NCBI GenBank assembly: GCA_946902875.1
Contig: OX336340.1
Span: 7,151,739 to 7,215,738 of the forward strand
Length of the DNA stretch: 64,000 nucleotides
Origin: Nematopogon swammerdamellus
Lineage: Eukaryota; Arthropoda; Insecta; Lepidoptera; Adelidae
Reading direction: 5' to 3'
Shown in pieces: positions 11,046 through 20,876 of the stretch (the first letter of the stretch is position 1; each line of letters opens with the position of its first letter). The translations under genes and the position numbers were made by a program. The notes beneath the pieces were generated by a model. It was not told where the DNA came from. It saw nothing but the letters and a program-made list of their open reading frames with translations, and ran no database searches.

Positions 11046-11237
11046 TCAATTTGTGCAGAAGAGCTTCTTCCAGAAAGGTTTCTTAGTGGCGACGACGGGC
11101 AGGCCAGCCAAGATGGCGGAGTCGAAGGCGTCCTTGAGCTTGCTGCGCATCCTGGCGGATGTCTCCACGTACTCAGCGTTGATGCTGGACGCGAGCGCGC
11201 GAGCCTCCGCTTCTGTCACCACGTGCTCGCCTCGTAT
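11046..11237 (-). CDS. RhoU: RhoU-like GTPase, coding exon 4 (C-terminus)
   Basis: The last 63 codons and the TGA stop. The peptide opens IRGEHVVTEAEARALASSIN. The G5 motif ETSA follows (residues 420-423 of the 458-aa model), then the C-terminal helix KLKDAFDSAILAGL. The end FWKKLFCTN has one Cys three residues from the terminus and no CAAX box, as in RhoU/RhoV, which are palmitoylated rather than prenylated; palmitoylation here is inferred. Acceptor TTGCTGTTCAG|ATACGAGG. It joins exon 3 (ending ...LNELR) in phase 0, so the region between G4 and G5 has RhoU-like spacing. Confidence 0.92.
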   Translation of the reverse strand: MRGEHVVTEAEARALASSINAEYVETSARMRSKLKDAFDSAILAGLPVVATKKPFWKKLFCTN

Positions 11238-12079
11238 CTGAACAGCAAATAGGAAAATTAGAAATTGTGGTGTATTTCTACTTTTATTTTAATTGCGACC
11301 GATTTGTAATACAAGTAGCACATGTTTTAGTGAAGCTGTTCTATTAGGATGATTAAAATTAAGACAATAATATGCTATATAGGTACCTATACCTAGGCTG
11401 TAGATTCATCAAATTTTTTATATCGGTACACTAAGTGATTTTTTGGCCATGCCAGCTCTTTCAGATAGTTAATCAGTATCAAAAACTGATTAGTTTCCAA
11501 TAAAGAACGATGGCAAAGTTGGAAAAAAATTTTTGTTCACCATACCTTTTTGAAAATACCTAACTTCAAAAGTATTGAGAACGCAAATATGTTTTCTTCA
11601 TTAAGAAAATCATTGAAAACCACAGTATCAGGAAGACGCGGGGGCGGCCGGCCGCCGATTGCTGTTCTGTGGGGGAAACTTATATACCTACTAGGAACAA
11701 ACCAAATGTTGTTGGGCACAAGGTTGACTGTAAGAACTTGCATTCCGTAATAAGCGTCTTTTGTGCACTGCGCTTGGACATTAAGAGAAACGTCAATCGG
11801 TAGAAACCGAAATTTGGTACCTACTGGTGGGGTATTAAAAGGTACGAAATCACTAATCTAAAAACTTTAAGATTTTGTTAGTTTTATTATTATCTGGGAT
11901 AAAATAAAATATGAAATAATTTATAATATTAAATACACTCCGTGTTAAAACTCGCAGAAGTGTGAAAGAGTAACACTAACCCAATGATAGGTATTACCTA
12001 TATGTTAAAAAGGACGTAGATAGGTTATATGAGCTCCCAAAGCGGCACATTAAATACAAGACCACAGTCACGGACCCCT
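11238..12079. other. RhoU: RhoU intron 3, left part
   Basis: AT-rich intron DNA between coding exons 4 and 3. A short GC-rich palindromic string (GCGGCCGGCCGCC) sits at about 11644-11656. No element was assigned. Confidence 0.5.
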
Positions 12080-13675
12080 ACCGTGCTAATTTTACTCGCA
12101 CGACGAGTTCGAGCTGCGCTCGACTCGATCGGTCGCAAGAGGCAAATTATTTTGGTACCGGCGTGCAGGTGAGTACGTATGCGAGTGTCGACCAAGTGAC
12201 GAATTCTCGATCGAGTGTCGATCTACCAGTCTTGCCACTATTAAAATTTTTTTACTAAATGTATTATGCTACCTAGAATGCAAAGCGCTCATTTTGCTAG
12301 GTATCAAACGGTCAATATGGTATGTATACTATTTTTCAGAATCTTTATGTTAATTAAAAGAGAAAACGAGTATTGACTAAGTTGAAAAACGAGTATAAAT
12401 TGAACACCCCGATATTAAGAGTAGCTATTTAGTAATAGTAAAAATTACATCGTGGCAACACACACGATGTTGGTTGTCGGTCAGCCAGCTGTGTGAGTGA
12501 TGACGACATTCATTTTGAATCTCTTCCCCTCAACCCTCCGCCCTTCCTCCAGCCATATTACCTAGCCACAAAAATACCCCGATAACGGTACTAACGAGGC
12601 GAGACCGCGGTGAAGTGCGGGGGAAGCGCATTTATTCGAGGCGAGGTGCCTAGCCTATAATGCCTATATAGATATTCCGACGGGTAATACATTGCTGTAG
12701 ATACCTAACTATCTAAAAATAAATAACTCCTGTATGTACCTACCTATTATTACCATATTTGGTTATACATTATAGCTCCACTACCGGCCACCTATAAATT
12801 AGTTACATAGGTAGGTACATACTTAGGTAGGTACTGACAAATTGATATGAGACGTGTACTTAGAACACAAGACTTTATTACGCACTAACTACGGTACCGT
12901 GCGTGTGGGCCGGTATTAATAAGAATAGCCCCACTGCATCTCTCCCCGTGCATGTCATAAAAGGCGGTTAAGGGATAAGGACACGATGCCGTGCTAAAGG
13001 GCGACAGGCTAGCCACCTGTCACATTGTCACGGTCCTTACACCGTGTCATGCAGGAGGTGGGTCTTCATGCCTTACTTGCTGCTTGATGTAGTTAGGTAT
13101 GTGTAGCACAACACCGATTACTCTGCTTACCCCGATTGTCGGGATGATGGTCGGGATATAGCGTGTGATGATGTGATGTATATGATGTGATGTATGTATG
13201 TATGTACCTAGGTACAGACTTTATTCTTATTTTATTTTAATGATAGGTACTTAGGTACCTACTTGTATTTTTTATCTATATTATTTGAGTAAATACTTAA
13301 ATAAAATAAAGGAATGAACAAATTATAAATAAAATAATACATATTTAAATACCTTTCCACTAAATTCAATGAAAGGAATCGTTAATTTAACATAATAACC
13401 AACTTTGAGATTTACTAAACTATCGCAAAAGTTGATCAAGATCAATCGAGTGTTTGGGTGAGCGTATACGTCAAAATGACTCGAAGTTCGAGCTCACATT
13501 TCGTACGACGGTACCAATAACTGTCAAAATGTGGTAGATCGACGTTCGAGTTCGAGTAGACCACGTGACCGTTTCGTGCACTCACTCACTTGTACATTTG
13601 ACAGCTACGACGGTACCAATTATGCCTACTCGTTCATTTTGCTCGAACTCGTCGATCGAGTAAAATTACCACGGT
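12080..13675. mobile_element. 1.6-kb element with ~35-bp terminal inverted repeats
   Basis: The left end ACCGTGCTAATTTTACTCGC and right end (reverse complement) ACCGTGGTAATTTTACTCGA continue into GACGAGTTCGAGC on both sides. Subterminal CGAGTTCGAG and GTCGATCTACC/GGTAGATCGAC motifs recur inverted. No transposase ORF was seen, and I could not identify a target duplication. It lies within RhoU intron 3. Superfamily unassigned. Confidence 0.65.
12897..13210 (+). mobile_element. Second SINE-like repeat (GTGTGGGCCGGTA head, CACAACACCGATTAC tail)
   Basis: The head GTGTGGGCCGGTATTAATA, CCCCACTGCATCTCTCCCC and CATAAAAGGCGGTTAAGGGA is the same head as SINE copies at 43326 and 52312. Here it joins another 3' part: GGTGGGTCTTC...CTTACTTGCTGCTTGATG and CACAACACCGATTACTCTGC, then TACCCCGATTGTCGGGAT and a (GTAT)n end. 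That 3' part recurs at 44120-44310 and 44770-44935. It is nested in the 12080-13675 element. Confidence 0.65.
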
Positions 13676-13910
13676 CGGGCTGCTGTCCTGTTTGAAGTTA
13701 GTCGCGCACCAACTACGCACGCGTTCAGACGTGCGTCGTCCTTCCTAAGTAGTTATCAGTTATACCAACCGCCACATAACTTGAATTCCCTGCCTTAATA
13801 ATTGGAATAAGACTATTCGAGTCGGCGCATCACTTTATACAGTTCTTTCTGTCAACGTTTCAAGTTCGTTCCGTGTGTGAGCACCGAATGTCGTATAGAT
13901 TTGCACTAAC

Positions 13911-14111
13911 CCGTAACTCGTTGAGGACGTGAGGGTCGCGCGCGAGGTCCGCCTGCGTTCCGACCAGCACGAGCGGCGCGCGCACCGTGGCCACCGCGCG
14001 CACCCAGCGCGCCGCCACCGACCGGAACGTCTCCGGCCGCACCACAGAGAAGCAGAGCATCAGCACGTCCGTGCCCGGGTAGCACAGCGCGCGCAGCTCC
14101 GACATCGAGTC
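13911..14111 (-). CDS. RhoU: RhoU-like GTPase, coding exon 3
   Basis: 67 codons, phase 0 at both ends. The product reads DSMSELRALCYPGTDVLMLC, then FSVVRPETFRSVAARWV. The G4 motif is in LVLVGTQADL (TQAD at 380-383 of the model), and the exon ends DPHVLNELR. This follows DTAGQ from exon 2 directly, and the LCYPxTDVxxLCFSVV block is typical of Rho GTPases. The exon is strikingly GC-rich (CGCGCGCACC...) compared with the surrounding AT-rich intron. Donor CGG|GTTAGT. The acceptor ...ATGTTGCAG|GAC lies inside the first unit of a 21-bp minisatellite (see 14112-17880). Confidence 0.92.
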
Positions 14112-14182
14112 CTGCAACATTCAGACACACACTTGCAATATTCCAACATACACAAACAACGTTCGGACATACGCGTGCAATA

Positions 14183-14430
14183 TTTTTTTTTTTTTTTTTT
14201 ATGGAACCTGACACGGTTGGCTACATCACCTACAACATCCGTGATGTCAGCCCATAACACAGGGTGAACTAGGTGACATGTCAGTGCTTCCCTTCATTTC
14301 ATGTCGGCTACACTAAACTGGACGGAAAACACGAACTATTTACATAGCCGTTTCGACCGACGTTTCGTTCAGTGCGGTGGTACCAACCCGGCCGGGATAA
14401 ACCCTACCACCTAGTAAGGTAAGAAGGGAA
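14183..14430 (-). mobile_element. 5'-truncated SINE inserted in the minisatellite
   Basis: Plus-strand view: a T18 tract, ATGGAACCTGACACGGTTGG, the shared body, ACCAACCCGGCCGGGATAAA and CTAGTAAGGTAAGAAGGGAA, then back into minisatellite units. The A-tail is therefore on the minus strand. The tRNA/5S-type head is absent. Confidence 0.88.
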
Positions 14431-14692
14431 TTTGAATTTACATTTGCAACATTCGGACATACGTCTACAATATTTGAACAAATCTACACCTGCAACATTC
14501 GGACATACGCCTGTAATATTTGAACATGCATTTGCAACATTCGGACATTTTTAATTTTTTTTTATGGAAACTGACACGGTTGTCTACATCACCTACACTA
14601 CAACATCCGTGATGTCAGTCGATAACACCGGGTGAACTAGGTGCCATGTCAGTGCTTCCTTTCATTCCATGTCGGCTACACTGAACTGCAGC

Positions 14693-14812
14693 TCTATTCT
14701 TGTAAATTCTGACAGCGGAATCAGCGCTGTTGTGGAGCTGAGAGCCACTTACCAAAGTGGCTCTCAGCGCCACAACAGCGCTGATTCCGCTGTCAGAATT
14801 TACAAGAATAGA
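14693..14812. mobile_element. 120-bp foldback (palindromic MITE) nested in the SINE
   Basis: TCTATTCTTGTAAATTCTGA starts an arm of about 55 bp that is repeated inverted with a 1-bp indel, ending TCAGAATTTACAAGAATAGA. CTGCAG lies on both sides, and the SINE text CTGAACTG...GACGG resumes after it. No coding capacity. Confidence 0.85.
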
Positions 14813-14880
14813 CCTGCAGGACGGAAAACACGAACTATTTACATAGCCGTTTCGACCGACGTTTAATGCAGTGCGGTGGT

Positions 14881-17591
14881 ATATTATGAAAACCACCTTT
14901 CCAATTACTAAAAAAAGAATTGTAATAAAAGATAGCAGCTGGATAACAAAAGGTCTTAAAGTATCATTTAAAAGGAAACAAACTATGTTAAGGGATATTC
15001 GAATAAACAGAACTAATGTAAAATTAGATTATTACAAGAAATACAAGAAAGTATTACAAAAATCAATAAAGCAAGCAAAACGCATTACAGACAAACAAGA
15101 AATACTTAACTCTAAAAATAAATCAAAAGCAATATGGAAAATAGTGAAAAAACGAACAAATAAATCAAATGTATATAAAAATGAAAATATTGTGTTAATA
15201 CACAAAAATAGTGAAATAAAAAATCCGGAAATCATAGCCAATATATTTAACGAATTTTACATAGATGTGGGCCAACCAGATAAACAAGACAGAGAGAATA
15301 AATATTTAAATTTACTGCAAAACATGAAAGTACATACAACAAACTCATTCTATCTTAAGTATTTTACAATAAATGAAGTCATAAACACAATTAAAAGTTT
15401 AAAAAATAGTACTAGTATAGGATATGATGGAATAAGAACAGATATTATTAAAACAAATACGAATTTATTATGTGAACCACTAACAGACACTTTTAATGAG
15501 TGTATTTCAGAAGGAAAATATCCAGATGAATTAAAAGTAGCAAAAATAATACCACTGTTTAAAAAAGGAAACAAGAAAGAGGTATCTAATTACAGACCAT
15601 TGTCAATTCTATCACCTCTAACAAAAATATTTGAAAAAATATTAGCAAAAAAACTATTTAATTACTTCGAAAATAATAATTTGTTCACTGGTAGGCAATA
15701 TGCATATAGAAAAAACAAATCTACTATAATGGCTATCAAAGATTTAATAAGTAATGTGATACGAATTATGAATTCAGGAGATAAATGTGCTGGACTATTC
15801 TGCGATTTAAGCAAAGCTTTTGATTGTGTCAGTCACTCTATCCTTCTAAAAAAATTAGAGTACTATGGAGTACGAGGTCTGCCACTTGCACTAATCACTT
15901 CATACCTAACTAATCGTAAACAGTATGTAGAGATAAGTAACTATAATAAGCAAGGTGAGAATATACCGATCACATCAAAACCACAAAATTTAAAATATGG
16001 CGTTCCTCAAGGATCTGTCTTGGGTCCATTATTATTTTTGATTTTTATTAATGATTTACCGAGCAATGTATCAAGATGTAGCATATATTTATTTGCAGAT
16101 GATACTAGCTGTACAATAGATGGTAAATCAATTAATGAAATAAATGAAAATCTTGAGATCACACTAAATGAGCTAACATATTGGTTTAGCAGCAATAACT
16201 TAAAATTAAATATGGGCAAAAGTCAATACATGAATTACAAACTAAAAGATAATTGTAAAAGCAATCGTCAAACCAGTGTCATTAAATTAGATGAAACAGA
16301 ATGCGTAACATTTTTAGGAGTAGAAGTGGATAACAAGTTAAATTGGAAAATACAAATTGATAGAGTTTCCAAGAAACTCGCAAGTGCTTGCTACGCTTTG
16401 AAAACGCTTAAGAAAACATCTACAATAAAAACATTGAAACTTGTATATTTCGCATATATTGAAGCGATTCTAAGATATGGCCTTGAGGTATGGGGTACAT
16501 GCCAAGAAGTAAATAAAATATTAAAATTACAAAAAAAGGCTATTCGCATTATTACGGGATCAAAGTGGGATGATACATGTAGACCTATTTTTAAACAATT
16601 AGAAATACTAACTGTAATAAACTTATATATTTACATTGTGAGCCTAGATACCAACAATCAGATTGATAATTTTGAAAAGCAAGGCACTCAGCAAAATCGT
16701 TATGGACTAAGAGATAGGAGAAAACTTACATTACCTAAAGTAAGATTAACTTTGATGAAAAAGGGCAATGAATATATGTCCATACTAATTTTTAATGCAT
16801 TGCCTGAGTATATAAAGGATTTTCAATCAAAGACTGAATTTAGAAATGGACTCAAGAAATTTCTAGTAGAAAGGCCATTTTATACATTTGATGAATTTTT
16901 CTCAGAGTGTAAATAGTTGTGTGTGTTATGTCATGTCATGTGCATACTTTTTTTAGTTCATAGGTAACTAATTTATGTGTTTCTAATGAGTAATGTTTTA
17001 TTTTCATAATTTATAATTTACCTTGCATTTTTATGTTATGTTTATTGTGCTATGGTGTATCTTTTATTGAATTTGACTTTGTGAACATTAGATTTTATTT
17101 AATATGCTTTCAATTTGAATGTAAAACTACCTAACACATTTAACAAATACAATATATTTTACAGATTTATAATTAATTTATTCAATTTCATTGTTAAATG
17201 TTAATCTTAATTTGTAATCATTTATCTTAATTGTGCAATTTGCATTTAACTGATTTTACATTGTTTTATTATTCAATTTCATTGTTAATTTTATCCTTAA
17301 TTGTAATGGTTATTCTTATTATGCAATTCACATTTAGCTGATTTTACATTTTGACTAGTAATTTTTATATAGGTATATCAATTGACTATTGTTTTGATGT
17401 TTTTATTTTTCTTTAGTTTTATTATTCAATTTCATTTAAAAAAAAAAAAATTACTTATATTTTTATTATTTTGCTAATATGTAATTTGCAATGTTTGTAT
17501 TGTACGTGTACTAGTGCTAATAGGATCGTCATGCCTGTTTGTGTGTTACCGACGAATTTTAATAAATAAATAAATAAATAAATAAATAAAT
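14881..17591 (+). mobile_element. 5'-truncated non-LTR retrotransposon (Jockey/CR1-like)
   Basis: It begins abruptly after the SINE text GTGCGGTGGT and ends in about seven AATA/TAAA units (17562-17591), after which the SINE resumes at CAACCCGGGCGGG. It retains an RT ORF and about 670 bp of AT-rich 3' UTR but lacks the upstream endonuclease domain: a typical 5' truncation by target-primed reverse transcription. No target duplication longer than a few bases is visible. Confidence 0.92.
14886..16916 (+). CDS. LINE reverse transcriptase (ORF2, endonuclease-less)
   Basis: 676 aa from the first ATG to the TAG stop, uninterrupted. Residues 1-100 are the Lys-rich linker normally found after the endonuclease (SSWITKGLKVSFKRK). 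The RT domain follows (about residues 150-460): NYRPLSILSPLTKIFEKIL, FCDLSKAFDCVSH with the first catalytic Asp, KYGVPQGSVLGPLLFLIFIN and the catalytic LFADDTS. The C-terminal part carries LRYGLEVWG and FNALPEYI, as in Jockey/CR1-type proteins. Codon use is strongly A/T-biased, unlike the GC-rich RhoU exon beside it. It is opposite in direction to RhoU and lies in RhoU intron 2. The RT looks intact but the element lacks its own nicking endonuclease, so autonomous movement is unlikely. Confidence 0.9.
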   Translation: MKTTFPITKKRIVIKDSSWITKGLKVSFKRKQTMLRDIRINRTNVKLDYYKKYKKVLQKSIKQAKRITDKQEILNSKNKSKAIWKIVKKRTNKSNVYKNENIVLIHKNSEIKNPEIIANIFNEFYIDVGQPDKQDRENKYLNLLQNMKVHTTNSFYLKYFTINEVINTIKSLKNSTSIGYDGIRTDIIKTNTNLLCEPLTDTFNECISEGKYPDELKVAKIIPLFKKGNKKEVSNYRPLSILSPLTKIFEKILAKKLFNYFENNNLFTGRQYAYRKNKSTIMAIKDLISNVIRIMNSGDKCAGLFCDLSKAFDCVSHSILLKKLEYYGVRGLPLALITSYLTNRKQYVEISNYNKQGENIPITSKPQNLKYGVPQGSVLGPLLFLIFINDLPSNVSRCSIYLFADDTSCTIDGKSINEINENLEITLNELTYWFSSNNLKLNMGKSQYMNYKLKDNCKSNRQTSVIKLDETECVTFLGVEVDNKLNWKIQIDRVSKKLASACYALKTLKKTSTIKTLKLVYFAYIEAILRYGLEVWGTCQEVNKILKLQKKAIRIITGSKWDDTCRPIFKQLEILTVINLYIYIVSLDTNNQIDNFEKQGTQQNRYGLRDRRKLTLPKVRLTLMKKGNEYMSILIFNALPEYIKDFQSKTEFRNGLKKFLVERPFYTFDEFFSECK

Positions 17592-17953
17592 CAACCCGGG
17601 CGGGATAAACCCTACCACCTAGTAAGGTAAGAAGGGAAGGGACCTACAGTTTTACGTGGAATCCGAACCACGGTCAGCCTCCAACGGGCGGTCACCCATC
17701 CAAGTACTGACCGCGCTCAGGGTTGCTTAACAACAGTCGACCGACCGTACCACTGATCTACCGAGGCTGACATACGTCTGCAATATTTGAACATACACCT
17801 GCAACATTCGGATTTCGGATAAACGCCTGCAATATTTGAATATACCTACTTAGGTACACCTCCAACATTAAAAAATAGGCCCGCATGATTTATCCAATGT
17901 ACGTTATCATTATCATACGCCTCTATCATCTGCGTTTGTATCAGTGTTGCCTT

Positions 17954-18023
17954 GTCCGTTCGGCTGATCAAAGCGTAGCAATGACTATTTAGTCATTGCT
18001 ACGCTTTGATCAGCCGAACGGAC
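17954..18023. repeat. Perfect 70-bp palindrome (34-bp arms)
   Basis: GTCCGTTCGGCTGATCAAAG runs to ATGACTA, then TT, then the exact reverse complement ending CGGAC. No flanking target duplication is evident. Confidence 0.9.
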
Positions 18024-18677
18024 TACTAACCAGTAGGTACCTAACCTACCCAAAACGGGCGCCGAAAATGTGTCCTTGCTTTCTCATAGTCTGATTCATA
18101 AGCTTAGTCATATCAGCCTATAGTAGAATGAAATGATAGATGAATAAACATGCATATTTTTTAAGGTGCAGCCAAATATAAAAAAGTCGAATCTAAATAA
18201 AGTTTATCGAAGAAAAAATCACTAGGTACACTTACTATCACGATTACGCCAGTCATTGGCAGGTGTACTTCTGGAAGAGGAACCTGGGATACCCCATGTT
18301 ATGGCGGACATTAGTTAGTCATACTCATAATAGATGCCTAGGTACTTACTGACTGCGACCAAAGACCGACTTAGGATTCTTTGAAACGTGTTTCATGGGG
18401 GTTGGGAGTTTTAATAAATAATATGATTTATTTAAAGAATGGGCACTGTGACTGTACCCAAGGGTCCCAGCCAAACCACGCTCAGTGAGGTGCCATGCCA
18501 GCGACAATGCGGACAAAAAGTGGTCTTCAATTTTATTGACACGTATTTTGAAGATCTCCAGAAAAGAATATGAGTAAAAAAATCAATTTAAATAAAAAAA
18601 AGAAACAATAAACTTATAAATCAATTCTAGAATATTCTCTCAAAAAATTAAAATAAATCCACCACATAGGTAGATAC
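18024..18677. other. RhoU: RhoU intron 2 DNA, no named element
   Basis: AT-rich. CCACGCTCAGTGAGGTGCCATGC at about 18477-18499 recurs (one mismatch) at about 54878-54900, so part of it is an unclassified dispersed repeat. Nothing coding. Confidence 0.45.
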
Positions 18678-19010
18678 TTTTTTTTTATGGAAACTGACAC
18701 GGTTGGCTACATCACCTACGAGATCACCTACAACATCCGTGATGTCAGCCCATAACACCGGGTGAACATGGTGCCACGTCAGTGCTTCCCTTCGGTCGTG
18801 CCGGCTACACTGAACTGGACGGAAAACACAAACTATTTACATAGCCGTTTCGACCGACCTTTCATTCAGTGCGGTGGTAACAACCCGGACGGGTTAAACC
18901 CTACCACCTAGTAAGTAATATAACAAGGGAGTCCTTAGTGGACTTTTACGACATACGCGGTAAGAGATGCAGTGGGGCTATTCTTTTAAAGTACCGGCCC
19001 CACACGGTAC
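18678..19010 (-). mobile_element. SINE with GTGTGGGCCGGTA-type head
   Basis: Plus-strand view: T tract, ATGGAAACTGACACGGTTGG, the common body to CCTACCACCTAGTAAG, then GACTTTTACGACATACGCGG, GCAGTGGGGCTATTC and GTACCGGCCCCACACGGTA. The body matches the 5S-headed copies but the head does not, so this is the second head class. Confidence 0.88.
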
Positions 19011-20817
19011 ATCGATACTTCTTCCACGGTACTTCAATTATTTATATAAATATCTACTCCATTTCTCCCTCAGCAATATCAAAAGGAGTTCGATTAGTTT
19101 CAAGTAAACTAAAACTCAACACAATCAGGTCAAAAAGGTAAATGTATAAAATCTAATTATCAATATTGCACTTGGGCGTACTTTCTGTTACATATAGAAA
19201 AGCAAAGTGAATGTAAGACTCTTACTGGCGGCGGCGGCGGTATCTGCTCCATCCATCCAGTGGATGTATAATTACGAGAGAGAAAGAATTTTCAATTAGC
19301 GAAACGGCGCTAATTTTAATATCTTTGTAATGGCTACATTTCACCGCACGGTGCCGCACATTACAAGCACAGTGAAAGTTATCATTCATTCAGTGCTGCG
19401 AGCAGTGTAGGTACTAAACTATCGTGACGTGTTGAAGTAAAGAACTATCCACTTCGCACGAACAGCGATACCGTATGACACCATTCACCTACTGAAGTAC
19501 TACATAATATCATTATGTACTACTTCCTACTCGTAGGTATTCCAACCAATAACGTTCGAAAGTGTCGATCAAGTTAGACTGCTTGGAATGTTCACATTTT
19601 AGCAACCTGCCTGCCACCCGAACCACGGCAATCAAGGGAGAATCATACCTACCATACCATTTGTACAAGAGTTTGAACTCTTTATATTCGTACAGTTACC
19701 GAATTTAAAGCACTTCGAAAGATTCACAAGGCATTGAAAATTTGATCAAAGATGGAAATAGTTTTATATTATTCTCGTAATACTAATCAACTGTCATACA
19801 TAAATAGGTACCTACTCTATATACCAATCGCAGTGAGCATAGTAATCGGTCGGTGTTGTGCTGCAAGAACTCTCATAGGTTGAAGCACTACATCACCACG
19901 TTTAGATAGCAAGAGGGCACGAAGACAGTTACCATACCTACTCGTATTTAATGGCTGTGAAGGACCGTGCCAAGGTGGCTAACCTGTCGCCCTATAGCAT
20001 TGTATCTTGTCGCATTTTCCTACATGCAGTGGGCATATAATTTTCATGTACCGAGTCACACACGGTACCAAACCAACAGCTGTCGTGAAATATTCGTTTA
20101 TAAAATATTCAATCAAAATCATTATTTGCTCTGTGACAATGCTGATCAAAATAGTGTTGAATGAAAGATGCGACCGTTTACTTTTATTATTATTTCTTAA
20201 CTGCGTCTCCCCGTCTTGCCACGTGGGCTTAACTTTCCTTTGTAAATGCTCAACAAGTGCTCGCTCCAAGTTCCCATGTAGGTACCTGGCGACACTAGCG
20301 CTCTTCCCCAGGTAAAAACCTCGCGAGGTTTTAAAAAGAAAAAAAGATGTGAGAAACACGAATCTTTTGTTCGCAACCTTGTTGTATTCAATCAGAATCA
20401 GCTGGCATCATTCATTCGACTAAAAATCTGGCAATCGCCTCATGACAATATGATTTTTATTATATTATTTTCTCCTACAGCTCTGCACAAACTGAGAACG
20501 ACACGATACCCACGTTTTATGTAGGCAACACGTGCCGCAAAAGGAGATACATTGTGCTGATATCACAATGGCTGGTGGCAACAGAATCTGAACAAAAAAA
20601 TTGATTCATGTGGATGCGAAGATTAGTTGAATGTAGAAATTTTCTGTTCTCACGCTAAAAACTCTATCGAAGCGAGTTCGGTCAATGGAAGCTCAGAGAG
20701 GAGAGAAGAGAAGCTACAAGCGTCCATGAACTGATCTCACACACGAACAATTTGCACAAGTGCCTTATGATATGACTGTAAACTGAACAAATGTAAATAG
20801 CTAAATATGTGTCTCAC
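19011..20817. other. RhoU: RhoU intron 2 DNA with a repeat fragment
   Basis: Bases about 19850-19940 (GGTCGGTGTTGTGCTGCAAG... then ...AGAGGGCACGAAGACAG) resemble the CACAACACCGA repeat on the opposite strand, as also at 45568-45660. The remainder is unrecognised. Short ORFs at 19967-20391 overlap on both strands and look accidental. Confidence 0.45.
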
Positions 20818-20876
20818 CTGTCCGGCTGTATCACAGATCTCCACACAGACGGGCCGGTCATCCACTTCCACCACGA
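20818..20876 (-). CDS. RhoU: RhoU-like GTPase, coding exon 2
   Basis: A 59-bp exon. Its first two bases complete a split Val codon with the last G of exon 1, giving VVVEVDDRPVCVEICDTAGQ. This is the end of switch I, strands beta2-beta3 and the G3 motif DTAGQ (324-328 in the model), with the catalytic Gln (Ras Q61 equivalent) kept. Acceptor TTTATTTCAG|TC; donor GGACAG|GTGAGA. It is too short for ordinary ORF finding but is fixed by both splice sites, by phase and by close similarity to Rho proteins. Confidence 0.93.

Larger units (their letters stand above)
14553..17769 (-). mobile_element. Full-length tRNA/5S-headed SINE, interrupted by a foldback and a LINE
   Basis: The SINE occupies 14553-14692, 14813-14880 and 17592-17769, and is the best copy for its head. 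Read on the minus strand from 17769: TCAGCCTCGGTAGATCAGTG (A-box-like; the copy ending at 28312 has the exact TAGCTCAGTGG). Then comes TTAAGCAACCCTGAGCGCGG and TCAGTACTTGGATGGGTGAC, strongly resembling the A-box, intermediate element and C-box of 5S rRNA. Then GTGGTTCGGATTCCACG (B-box-like), then the shared body and an A-rich tail. Such a head would be transcribed by RNA polymerase III. Confidence 0.85.
14112..17880. repeat. 21-bp minisatellite, split by two SINE insertions
   Basis: The unit is about CCTGCAAYATTCGAACATAC, 20-21 bp, with alternating -CAACATTCGGACATACG and -CAATATTTGAACATACA forms. Segments: 14112-14182, 14431-14552 and 17768-17880, which total roughly 14 units once the SINEs are removed. 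The array starts exactly at the exon 3 boundary. On the minus strand every unit reads ...TTGCAGG, an acceptor-like AG. Confidence 0.85.

Noticed and set aside
14871..14885. LINE ORF start at 14871
   Set aside because: The codon is GTG and belongs to the host SINE (GTGCGGTGGT). The first ATG is at 14886, and even that is only the start of a 5'-truncated frame.
17592..17769. A genuine 5S rRNA gene
   Set aside because: Only the internal-promoter region resembles 5S. The 5' and 3' halves of 5S rRNA are absent and the sequence continues into SINE body.
19967..20391. Overlapping ORFs of 64-126 codons on both strands
   Set aside because: They occupy the same bases in several frames and show no domain or splice consistency with RhoU.
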